The notes under the pieces were generated by a model, which saw only the letters and a list, made by a program, of their open reading frames with translations, made no database searches and had not been told where the DNA came from. Below, piece by piece: positions 13,423 through 25,800 of a DNA stretch of 64,000 nucleotides. The position numbers and the translations under genes are program-made. Position 1 is the stretch's first letter, and each line of letters begins with the position of its first letter. The stretch spans positions 94,297,805-94,361,804 of the forward strand of contig NC_088295.1 in assembly GCF_032854445.1 (NCBI RefSeq). Direction: 5' to 3'. The DNA comes from Liolophura sinensis. Its lineage: Eukaryota > Mollusca > Polyplacophora > Chitonida > Chitonidae.

Positions 13423-13428
13423 TTTATT
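13423..13428 (-). terminator. Poly(A) signal of the EGF/Ig/FN3 gene
   Basis: AATAAA on the minus strand, about 150 bp after the stop codon at 13580. It is followed by a GT-rich stretch ('gtgtgtcttgtgtagttttg') typical of a downstream cleavage element. This places the 3' end of the large gene near 13.4 kb. Confidence 0.75.
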
Positions 13429-13579
13429 AAAAGAATTCCATGAACACATTACACGTCTTTTTATAAGTTGGTAGGACACCTAGTTAAAGGGTATTTACGT
13501 AGACGTATTTGTAATTTCTCAGTTCAAAATAAGAGTCAGGTTCATGTGAGATACTGTGCTGGGCAGCGGCCTGTGGGGT

Positions 13580-13825
13580 TCAGTCGGACTGATAGATGTG
13601 ACGCTGGCCTCTGTCACACTTGCGCTTATGATCAAAAGCTGGGTGTTGTATGCTGTTCCAGGATATCCGGGATCCCACCAAGTCAGCTGTAGATGCAGAC
13701 GGACTAGGGTTAACCATTCGAGACTTTCTTTGCTTGGATCGCCAGAAGATGAAGATGGTAACTATCAAACCCGCAAGCAATCCCACTGCTGTGAAGACTC
13801 CGGCATACAAGGCCGTTCTGTTCGT
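13580..13825 (-). CDS. Exon e35: transmembrane helix, cytoplasmic tail and stop
   Basis: After the acceptor at 13826/13825 the frame reads [19 protein letters not shown] and LIVTIFIFW, a clear membrane helix, followed by the basic stop-transfer RSKQRKSR. The tail has about 50 residues, is rich in serine ([18 protein letters not shown]), and ends at a TGA at 13580-13582. A TGA lies in frame just upstream of the acceptor, so the exon cannot extend further. The acceptor gives phase 0, while e34 ends in phase 1, so an unseen small exon probably lies between them. I see no kinase, ITAM or other catalytic motif in the tail. Confidence 0.75.
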   Translation of the reverse strand, partial: TNRTALYAGVFTAVGLLAGLIVTIFIFWRSKQRKSRMVNPSPSASTADLVGSRISWNSIQHPAFDHKRKCDRGQRHIYQSD

Positions 13826-16800
13826 CTGCAATACAACCAAAACCGTCAAGTTCCGTCAGTTCAGATCTACACCATTATAACCAAATAGTTAAAATTCTTT
13901 AAGATACATCTAATTCTGTGAAGTTAAAAGACATAAAAATTCACTACCTCAGAGGGGGAACACTTGCACAACGTATAAGGGCATACAAGTGTATAACGGC
14001 ATACCTGTGTATAACGGGCATACCTGTGTATAAGGCATACCACAGTATAACGGCATACGTGTGTATAACGGCATACCGGAGTATAACGGCATACCAGTGT
14101 ATAACGGCATACCTGTGTATAACGGCATATCAGTGTATAACAGCATACCAGAGCATAAGGGCATACTTGTGTTGTATAACGGCATACAGTGTATGGCATA
14201 CCAGTGTATAACGGTATACCAGTGTATAAACGGCATACCTGTGTATGACGGCATATCTGTGTAAGACGGAATACCTGTGTATAACGACATACCTGTATAT
14301 AACGGCATACCTGTGTATAACGGCATACCAGTGTGTAACGGTATACCAGTGTATGACGGCATACCTGTGTATACGGCATAACAGTGTATAAATGGCATAC
14401 CGGTGTATAAGGGCATACCTATGTATAACGGTATACCAGAATATAAGGGCATACCTGTGTATAACGGCATACTTGTGTATAACGGCATACCTGTGTATAA
14501 CGGTATACCTGTGTATGACGCATATCTGTGTATAACGGTATACCTGTGTATAACGGCATACCTGTGGATAACGGCATACCAGTGTGTAACGTATACCAGT
14601 GTATGACGGCATACCAGTGTATAACGGTATACCTGTGTATAAGGGCATACCAGTGTAAGACGGAATACCAGTGTATAACGGTATACCAGTGTATAACGGT
14701 ATACCAGTGTATAACGGTATACCTGTGTATAACGGTATACCTGTCTATAACGGTATACCAGTGTATAACGGCATACCAGAATATAAGGGCATACCTGTGT
14801 ATAACGGCATAACTGTGTATAAGGCATACCTGTGTATAACGGCATACCTGTGTATAACGGCATACCAGAGTATAAGGGCATACCTGTGTACAACGGCATA
14901 TCAGTGTATAACGGCATACCAGTGTATGATGGCATATTTGTGTATAAAAGGCAAACCTGTGTATAATCGCATACCAGTGTATGGCGGCATACCAGTGTCC
15001 TTCACAGTAGCTTTGAGTGTTCTCTTGTCCAGCTCACACATTGGTTGTTATAGTTTGTTAAAATGTACGGGTCTAAGTGCTGGACCAGTTAAATTGTATC
15101 ACATGACGTAATCCATCCAATAATAATTTGTGTGTGGATTTTCCTCGTCTCCGAGGCATTTCGGACGTATTGTTGGCTCTCAGATAACTGGGTCACCAAG
15201 ATTAGCTTAGCCTACCTGATCGTGGCGTCTCTGTTGTAAGGCTGGCAGGCTCCCCTTTGTGCTGTCTTGAGAAGGCGCTAATACTGACTTCATAATGCCC
15301 AGACGTCACATCAAACGGCAGTGAGTAGCGCAGCTCTGTCGTGGTGACGTTGACGATCACAGTCATCGCCAGTCTCACATCCATGACTAACACGTGGTAG
15401 CCTTGAAAGCAACAGAGAACGAGAAACTACAACAGCACAACACGTGTATTACCGCAAGGACGCTTTTATGTCACTCTGTCCTTTATATCTGTACCGGCGG
15501 TTAAATGGGGGTAGCACAAAGTCTATCAAGAAAACAAGCCATGGTTAAAACCAAGGTTTACTGGCAACTTTTCTAAATTACATTTGCTTGAGCTTGAATG
15601 TTTTGACATCATGATAAATGTTGATACCTACGGGGGTTCCCTCTGTGCGTACTCTGGAGGATGATATAGCTTCATGTCACACCTTTACATTTATTTTATT
15701 TATTGATTGGACTTTTACCCCAAACTCTAGAATGTTTCACTTGTATGACGGCGGACAGCATTAGGGTGGCAGGAAATCGGGCAGATCCCTGGAGAAACCC
15801 ATGACCATCCAAGGCTTGGTGGCAGACCTTCCCATGTACGACCGGAGAGGAAGCCAGCATGAGCTGAATTTGCATTGGTGAGAGGCTCTTGCATTGCATC
15901 ATTGTGCTACACTACCACGCTAACCACCTCGGCCACCTTTAAACGCCATATAAAAACACAACATCATTGAGAGTACACCAGAACACCACTGTGATTGTTG
16001 GCAAAGGTTAACGGGTAACTTGACAGCCGTTCTGAAAGCTGCTCTGTAGTCGATTCCCCTTAGGAAAGCCACAGGAAAGCCATATGTATATATAAAATGA
16101 TCAGGCTATTCCAGAATGCAAGGTTGGTTATTGTGTAACATTAGACATCAACGTTACTGTTGATACATGTGGCACAGAGAGTTACCTACCCTTGACGAAT
16201 GACATCCCGTTGACGGGAGGATTCCAGCTTATGTGGTCCACTGCCAAAGTGAGGTTGGCGGGTTGTCCTATGGGGTAGGGGATGCCAGCTCCATTGGACT
16301 GCCCAGGAATTCCGTTCTCCGTGAGAACTGGAAATAACAAGGCTTCGATGTGGATGGCAGTGAAAGAAAAAAACTGTATTCAATAAAATAATTCAATAAC
16401 TTATTCAGAACCAAAACGTCAATCCTACAAAACCAGGCATTCCACTAAATAGAGGAAAATGAACAAACACAAAACAAAATGAGGATAAAGAGAAATATTA
16501 TGTTAGATGTATCATGTAATCACAAGAAATGCCCAGTAACAACATACAAACGAAAAGCCTTTGCTTACCACAAATGAAGTCGCCAGCTTTTTTCTGTCCC
16601 TCGGGGCAGACGGGTTGACTTCTGATCACATCATAGTAGGCTGAGTTGAAGTAGTAGTACATGTGATTGGCCTCGAAGAGGAAGACGCTGCCCCGGACCG
16701 CCTGGAACACAGTGAGGAACTGCTGCAGCTTGTCCAGCTCTTCCCGGTACCGTATCTCACACCTCTGTCGCTCACAGAATCCTCCACGCTGGCAACTGAT

Positions 16801-19800
16801 CGAACGAACGGAGAACTCTCCCAGCCACCTGTCCTCAAATACGGACACATTGTACAGGAAAAACGTGTTTGACTTGTCGTGGAACACGGCGCTGAGCGCT
16901 CGAGAAAACTCCTCCTGCATAGTTCCTGTTGCTTGGTGCTTGGCCATCTGCTCATTTTGGAAGACCTTCGGACCAGAAATATAACTGAACCGATAACGGA
17001 CAGTCGGGCAAATGGGCTGAGCCTTCCACACCGCTAAGAACATCTCATCAGAGACAAGGCTGCCATGGTTGTTACTGACTTCACATCGGTAGATTCCCGA
17101 CGCTTTGTTGGAGATATTCTTTAGTACGAGTTCTTCACCAGGTTCCGGATCACTACCAGAGTTAGTCTTCCACACAGTCTCACGGGGCGGCGTGCCTACG
17201 CTGCCACAATCCACACGCACCGTGTCCCCCTCTACTGCCTGGTACTTCAGCGGTAGGCTGGAGGTGAAGGCCAGGGTATGGCGTACCACAAGCTGGATAG
17301 GAGAGCTGGTATGGAAGCCACTGTAGCTGTGAACCGTACAGGTGTAGGACCCTGTATCAGCCAAACTGACGTTAGACAGGGTCAGGATGAGGTCCCTCTC
17401 TATAGCTACAGGTCTGCTAGAATCTCTTAGCCAATCAACAGAGGATACGAGATCAACCCGTACAGGGCAGGAGAGGTCGACACTAGCACCACGTTCGACA
17501 ACAACAACATCATCAATGGCCTCTGTGGAAAAGATAGCAGGACAAAACAACTGCTGTTTCTTCAAAGTCAGGATCTGATTTTGCAATCGTTCCACTGCTT
17601 CATGCAGTTTGGTCGGTGAATAAGAATTTGATGTTAGAATTGCAGAAAAGCCTTTAGATATGGACCATGTGGTCTGCAGTGCTTGTGTGGTGGCTTGGGG
17701 GTCTGCTGCTCTCGTAAGTTCTGTCAAGTGAAATAGACTCCGTTTTACACAGTCTGAGAAACCAGAACAAAGCGTAAAATTGAACTGGGTTTTAATTCTC
17801 GCATCCATCATGGTTTGCCACAATGTCACGAAAGGCACGTCTTGAACAAACTCGATGGATGACGTAGTTTTCTCTTTGGCAAAAGTATACAGTTGTTTAA
17901 TTTTCTTCACAACCTTGTCCTGCTGAGGATTTATACTCTTGAGGATTCTGCGTATTTCAGGCTTTGCTAGATCATATACAAACCAGGCTGCCGTGTCATT
18001 TATCAACGACATCCGAAGAGGCAAAGAGTTTGGAAACGAGGCCAGCTTCTTAGTGAGGACGTTCGCTTGACTTAATGATGACGTGACCTGTTTCAGCACA
18101 CCGACACTTGTATCAAGAAAGCTCAGCACGTCCTCAGCTTGTCTGCAATCATTCTCCCACTTACTCTCTTCAACATCAACATGAATTGTAGGTGTCTTGG
18201 TGAAAAGATGTTCTTTGATACTTTGATATAAGTACTTGTCTGTGGCAGAATATGACTTTACATTAGTCAGGCTATTTTGGACTGTATTCAGCATATCAGA
18301 AACCAAACCTTGCGCCACATCCCAGACACCGCTCTGTGCCTTGCCAAGGTTCAGAGCAAAAGTCATAAATCGTTGACCAACCAAAAAGGGGTTTATAATA
18401 CAATGCACATCAATTTTGTGGAAGTTATCCTCTCTAGTTGTGGTCTCAAACCCACAGTCCGTTACCTTAATCACAGCCCTAAGACCATTTCGCTTAATGA
18501 GATCCTGAAGGTAGAGTAGGTGAATGTTTTCCTCTCTAATCACCTTCAAGTGCCTTTCCAGATTATCTATGTCTTTTGTACATTCATCTAAGTGATAAGT
18601 CAATAATTTTTTTTTGATTTGTGCTCTTTCCTTTTGAAACTTGTTCTCTTCGTCCACCATCTGCTGCACACTTGCATCCTCAATCAAACCTTGCAGCCTG
18701 CCAATCAGCACCGTCTCTTCAGAGCCATTCCTCCTGCTCAAGGCTGACTTCAATACGCCAAAGCACGCCACATTGTGGAGGACACAAGTCAAGTTGATTG
18801 CCTGATGAGCGCAATCAGTCCAGAACAGACATGGGTAGTTTAATTCCTCTTCACAGACCTCTATCTGACTGCCACCCAGGCACGCGGAGGAACATGGGGA
18901 ACAGTTACATACTGTCCTGTAGTCGGAGATCTTGTCCAGGTAGTGGAGGAGATCCTGGACGCTGACTTCTGCTGGCAGTGTGAACACCATCGACGACGAG
19001 AAACGCTCCACATCAGACAACTCCTGCTCAGCTCGTTCAAATTTGTTCAGAATTTCCTGGTGAGCAGCCCTGGCTCTTTTCAGATTGTACTTCGCCACCT
19101 GGAGTCTGGTAGACAAGCTCTGTGTCAAGTCTTTAACAGTCTGACGCACCGCATGCTCAAGCTGCCCATCAAACGAATCCTCTTCAAATGAGACAAATTT
19201 GCCAGTGAGGGGAACCGACCAGGAAGAATCAGGAGACTGTTGCTCTGTCAGCGCAAACCCAGATAAAGACACAGGGAAACTGTCCCACAACAGACCTGTA
19301 GTCTCCAAGGAAAGACCATTATGGTTTATGATCAGTTTTGTACCAGGGAATTTCCCCAAAGACAGTAAACACACTTCTAGTTCTATGACAAACTCACTGG
19401 TGTCTGAGAAGATCATTCTGACAGAGGAAACATCTTGTATCTTCAATCTGTCCCAAATACTCTCCAGCCATGGACTGGAGTGCTCTGCCTGACCAGAGGA
19501 TAAAATAACACCAACGATGAGGGCGGCGGGTGGATCCTCTAGACCGTGGAGCACATCAGTCTTTTTACAAGTATCCATCAGTCCAGCTACATTGTGCCAG
19601 AACTCTCCATGAATTCTCAACACTCTCCCAAGAACAGTGATTTCAAAAGTAGATTTAATGGCCAACTCTGAGACTTTGCCAAAATCAGAACTACTATGAT
19701 GGACCACTTTACTAACAAACTCTGCTGAGACTTGTGTCAGTGACGTTACATTTCCTTCTAAGTAAGACATCTCATATGATTGAAATGTCAGAAGAAACTG

Positions 19801-22800
19801 CCGTTTTAATCGTTGTGTTAGTGTCCGAGCCATGGACACTCGATTTGCCACTTCTCCAGACAGAGTTAGGAAGTCCAGGAGTTCGGAACTGGTGTTCTGA
19901 AGGTACACAGCTTTCGCTTTTGCTCTAATGCTAGACACAGCTTCCTCCAGATCAGATAACAGAGACTGACGGCCAAGATCGTCAGGGTTCAGGTAAGGCA
20001 TCAACTCAGATTTCAGACACTGCAACGTTTTCTCACAAACTTGGATGATGACAAGTAAACTTTCCAAAACCGGTGGATAATCCTTCGCTGACAGTGTATT
20101 GTTATCCCTCTGTAATCTGCCAGTGAAGTACGCAGGATTTGTGTTGGAGAAGGTCAAGTTACCAACAGCTGCTGTTTTGTCCAGCAAAGTGCCATCGGCC
20201 GAAACTTTCAGAAAGACTCCCTCTGGGTTAGACTCTGCACCACATGTATGCCTCGTAGCTCCTAGGGAAGAGAAGATTGAAAAGACTCCAAGCTTTGTAT
20301 CACGCTGATTACACATAATATACATGCGTTAGGTATGTACATCATGCACGAAACTGTCAGAACTATCTGTTACACAGTTCTAAAAGTTAAAAATGTTTTA
20401 AAAGTTTACAACCTTTAATAGTAATTGCAGCAAAATATTGGCATTAACATTTAACAAGTATTATTAGCAGCGATTTTACAATCATTTACGATGGTAAAAA
20501 TGGTCACGTTCAGAGGATATTCACGTACTATGTATTTATGTACCTCTTATTCCTGTTGATAGCACTGATGCCACCTTCCCTGGAGAAGTCATCTGTAGTT
20601 TATGTTGTGTACCCAGCAATGTCATGTTCAACACCATCCTTAAATTGTCTTCCAGGAAAACTAAAGTATCAAAATAATAGCCAAGAACTTGTGCTAAAAC
20701 CTAAAACAAAAAGAACAATAAGATATTGGCAAAGCAAAACAATTCACTTAGAAATAGTATGGATAAAATGCATAAAGAATATATCTTATATATTTAGAAC
20801 ATATTTCAAGACCTTTCTTAATACATGTAAAAACAACTACAACACCTGAGTAAGATCACTCTCCGTACGGCACAGCTGTACAAAACACACAGCCACAACA
20901 CAAGAGAAAGATCATTGGCAACAAGGTACACCTGCACAAAACACACAGCTACAACACGTGGGAAAGGTCACTGGCAACAAGGTACACTTGTACAAACACA
21001 CACAGCTACAACACCTGAGGAAGATCAATGGCAACAAGGTACACCTGCACAAAACACACAGCTACAACACCTGAGGAAGATCAATGGCAACAAGGTACAC
21101 CTGCACAAAACACACAGCTACAACACGTGGGAAAGGTCACTGGCAACAAGGTACACTTGTACAAACACACACAGCTACAACACCTGAGGAAGATCAATGG
21201 CAACAAGGTACACCTGCACAAAACACACAGCTACAACACCTGAGGAAGATCAATGGCAATAAGGTACACCTGCACAAAACACACAGCTACAATATGTGGG
21301 AAAGGTCACTGGCAACAAGGCACACGTGCACAACACAAACATCTACAACACCTGAGGAAGATCACTGGCTGCCAGGTACACCTGGGCAGAAGAGCTCAGA
21401 GACAGCCTGGATTCCACATCTCCTAATGTCACATCCATGGACAGCCACACAGAAGGGTCTGGTGAAACACTGTCAACACAAAAGTACATACAGTGATGGA
21501 GATCTGTGTAGAATATCCAGACGTATAATTCATTACACCATGCAAAGTCTACAATTAAAATGATACATTTATACACATTAATGCCACATACAGTCATGTT
21601 ACTGTAAGCATCAACCTACAGATGTCATACAATTAATTACTGAACCTTAAAAATTACTGTCTTAATCACGGATGTCCATTTAAAGGGAAATTAGTATCCA
21701 GGGTCGGAGCTAGTTTGTGTTTTGTAGGCCACAATGTTACACATGGCACATGATGAAGGCTAGTGTTTCCTCTACCTGAGGTTGAACATTCTTGCTCCGT
21801 CCCAGAGTGGTGCTTGGGCGCTCCAGGTTTGAGGTAGAGAGCCTGTGAGGGACAAGGCCAGACCCCTCAGACTGACGTCCAGCCCAGTGCCGTGTTTGAA
21901 CGCTCGCATGATCTGCAGCTGTTTCAGGGAAGCACGTGTCTGCTTCGGGAAGGTGATGGCAAACAGGTCATGTCTTTCCCCTGGTTCGTTGAGCAGGATA
22001 CAGTACTCCTGGGTGTGAGTTGTACGAGGAAGGTCCACTACCTGTCCGTAAAGCCAGAGCCGTGGGGGATCAGTGAAGCGCAGGACGTAGTACAGCCCTT
22101 TCTCTCTCACAGGTAACCCAGCGCATGCTACAATCTGCTGAGTCAGGTAACCTGGGATCAGCATCGGGTGAAACATGCCCAGAAAGGACAAAGCACCCTC
22201 TGCTGGTGACACAGATATCCAGGGAGGTAATCTGGAGGCGACAGAGAGGAGTAAGCTGTTGTACAGACTCCGCTTTTCCTCCAGGATGTTCAGATCGTCA
22301 GGTTGAAGGTCTAGCGCTGCACACCTTGGGTGGGTTGTCTCCCCTGTTTCCCAGCCAAGGAAGGGCTTCCTGAAAGAGCTGAGAGGGCCGAGGACAAGCT
22401 GCTGTGCCTCCTTCACCACCTCCAGGCCCCTGAGGAACAGCGGGATAGTTGGGTGATCCCTGTACTGGAGTACAACCACCCCCTGGCTGAAGAAAACTCG
22501 CTCCATCCCCCTAACCTGGTACCATGGGGATGTAGACAGGAAGCTGAGGTGATGCTGAGGCACGCCGTTCTCTCTCGATACAACCTGTGTCATGTCCAGT
22601 CTGTAACAGCCCAGCGGAAGTTGGTGGTCATACAGTCGCTGCCGCACAAAGATGTCCCCGGCGTAGACGGTGCTGAGGACAGGCTGTGGGAAGTGGTCAG
22701 CATCTGGTCCAGCCAGAGAAAAGGTGAGGGGATAGATGCCAGATGTGTCGGTCCTGATCAACAGGTACTCCTTTGTCATAGGTGCCTTTAGTGTGACATT

Positions 22801-25800
22801 CTCAGGTGTGATTATCAGGTGTTCCATTACCTGGCTGAGCACAGTCACAGACTGGCTGGGCCGGGCTATGACTGGCACCTTTCCCGCAGATGAGGACACA
22901 CGTACAGGTATGTGGGAGGGGATATCCACAGCAGGGTCCGAACATGTGGGACCTCTAAAGCCAGTGCCCTCACAATCACAGGTGTAGTCTGGGAAAAGAG
23001 TCTTGCAGTACCCTCCATTCTCACAAGGGCATGACGCTGAAATACATTAGTTTGATACTGAACTGACTGATGGAAGACTTATTCAGAAGGTGACAGGAAC
23101 AGATGGGACTCTTTAATAAATCAGGGCTGGTTGTATTACATTACGCAAACTTTATTTTATCCAAAACAAACGCCCATAAGATTTCTGGTAGTCATGCAGC
23201 TGCCAAAAGTTTCAGCTTTACAAAGTTTGATAAATACCTTGAACACGTTGTAACGCCAAGCTGGTAGGAAGTCATAGCTTCATCATGACAGCTCACTTAC
23301 CTACACAATGCAGGCCGTCATCATGCAGGTACCTGCCCTCAGGACAAGCACACACATCACCTTTGTCCTCACACACTGACCAACAGTTGAGGTCTGACCC
23401 CTTATCAACACACCCTACCGACACAATACACACATTTCAACCAATGACAGGAATTTGTTAACGGGCTAAAGAAATCATAAGCCTCTAAAGGATTCTGTCG
23501 CCTGCTTTCTGTTTATTATTACATACATGTGAACATCACCTGACTAAATTTATTTGTTTATTTATTTGATCGGTGTTTTATGCCGTACTCAAGAATATTT
23601 CACTTATACGACAGCGGCCAGCATTATGGTGGGAGGAAACCGGGCAGAGCCCGGGGGAAACCTACGACCATCCGCAGGTTGCTGACAGACCACCTGACTA
23701 AAATTCACATACATGATAGACAAATTATCTGTTCAAGTTAATGGATACCTTATTTGTGAACATTTTTGGCAAAATTATAAACAACTGAAGACTTAATTCA
23801 TGCCATAAGATCCCCTTAATTCCACGCAGTTCAGTATTTAGTTGTTTCAATACTTACACTGACAAGATCTCATGCTCTCTAGAAGTTCAATACTTATACT
23901 GACAAGATCATATGTTCTCTAGAAGTTCGATACTTATATTGACAAGATCTCATGCTCTCTAGAAGTTCAATACTTATATTGACAAGATCTCATGCTCTCT
24001 AGAAGTTCGATACTTATGCTGACAAGATCTCATGCTCTCTAGAAGTTCAATACTTATACTGACAAGATCATATGTTCTCTAGAAGTTCGATACTTATACT
24101 GACAAGATCTCATGCTCTGTAGAAGTTCAATACTTATACTGACAAGATCTCATGCTCTCTAGAAGTTCAATACTTATACTGACAAGATCTCATGTTCTCT
24201 AGAAGTTCAATACTTACACTGACAAGATCTCATGTTCTCTAGAAGTTCAATACTTATACTGACAAGATCTCATGCTCTCTAGAAGTTCAATACTTATGCT
24301 GACAAGATCTCATGCTCTGTAGAAGTTCAATACTTATACTGACAAGATCTCATGTTCTCTAGAAGTTCAATACTTATACTGACAAGATCCCATGTTCTCT
24401 AGAAGTTCGATAATTATACTGACAAGAACTCATGTTCTCTAGAAGTTCGATACTTGTACTGATAAGATCTCATGTTCTCCAGCAGTTAAATACTCACACT
24501 GACAAGATCTCAAGTCCTCCAGCAGTTCAAACCTGTTCATACATTTACAGTAGTAGGAGCTGATGGTGTTTACACAGATCTGAGCACAGTTACCATTGTT
24601 CACAGTACACTCATCAAAGTCTGCAATTAAACAGTTATGTGAGATAATATTAACACTTGACAAGTTATCTAATTACATCCCATTATAGCTTTCAGAAATA
24701 CCTTAATGTAGGCGCTAGATGGATTGCGGAAAAGTAAACCGTACCAGTTGTGGGTGGTGACACGAGATGATCAGCGCTTAAACAAGAAAATTCTGTTTCA
24801 CGATTTTCAAGCCTTGGCCAATCCACACCCTGTCACAAATTCTGGACGATAATATAGTTACACTACCACTTTCTGACCTTCACAGAATCCCTCAGTGCTA
24901 CGACTGAAGCCTAGCAGACATTCACAGGACAACCCGGTGATAGAGTTTACACAACGCAGTGAGGCAGGACATCCGCCATTGTTAAACACACATGGGTCTT
25001 CCTCTGAAACAGAGATAAATGCAGCATAACGGCTTGAAAAATGTGACGCAGGTATAGCCACATAGAAACTCAAGATTTATTTATTTGATTGGTGTTTTAC
25101 GCCGTTCACAAAAATATTTCATTGATACGACGACGGCTGGCCAGTATTGTGGTGGGAGGAAGCCGGGCAGAGCTTGGGGGAAACCCACGACGATCCGCAG
25201 TTTGCTGGAAGACAACCAAAAGCTCACCAATAGCTCACTCCCAGCCAGCTTCTGGCATGCCACTGTTCAGTGCCGAGAGACCACTGGTGTGGCCTGTGGC
25301 CATTCACATTTGTGGCCAGTTTCTGTGGAGAACTCTTTCCAGTGAACCACAACCATACTTGAGACACAGTACAAACAAACCACTGGCACGCTAGTGACCT
25401 GGCACAAAGTTACTTGTTTTCTGCATTTGTATAGTTACAATCTAAGGTTATCCAATCTTGCAACAGGTCAGCCCACCTCGTCCACCTCCAAACACACTAC
25501 AGGGACGTACTTATGCAAGATCTGCCATCTGTAGCCAGGTTGTACTCCTCGTCGCAGCTGCACAGGAACGAGCCCTCTGTGTTGTTACAGTGTTGATGAC
25601 AGGGGTAGGGCCAGCGACCACACTCGTCAATATCTGAAAATAACCACAGCAAAGAATACTTCTGTTTGCATTAAGACCGAAAAAAGAATACAACCACTGC
25701 TATGATGGCGTCTTCCTGGCAAACAAAGGACATGAACGCACTATCTCTGCTACTTTCCCCCAAACTGCATGTAACTGGACATTTTCTGTCAAATAATTAA

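Noticed and set aside
13924-15111. Frames of up to 328 codons with a six-residue period (YTGMPL)
   Set aside because: Produced by the 18-bp intronic array. No start context, splice signal or domain supports them.
16626-16984. Frames overlapping e32 in other phases and strands
   Set aside because: Shadows of the long real exon, which has matching splice phases on both sides and clear Ig domains.
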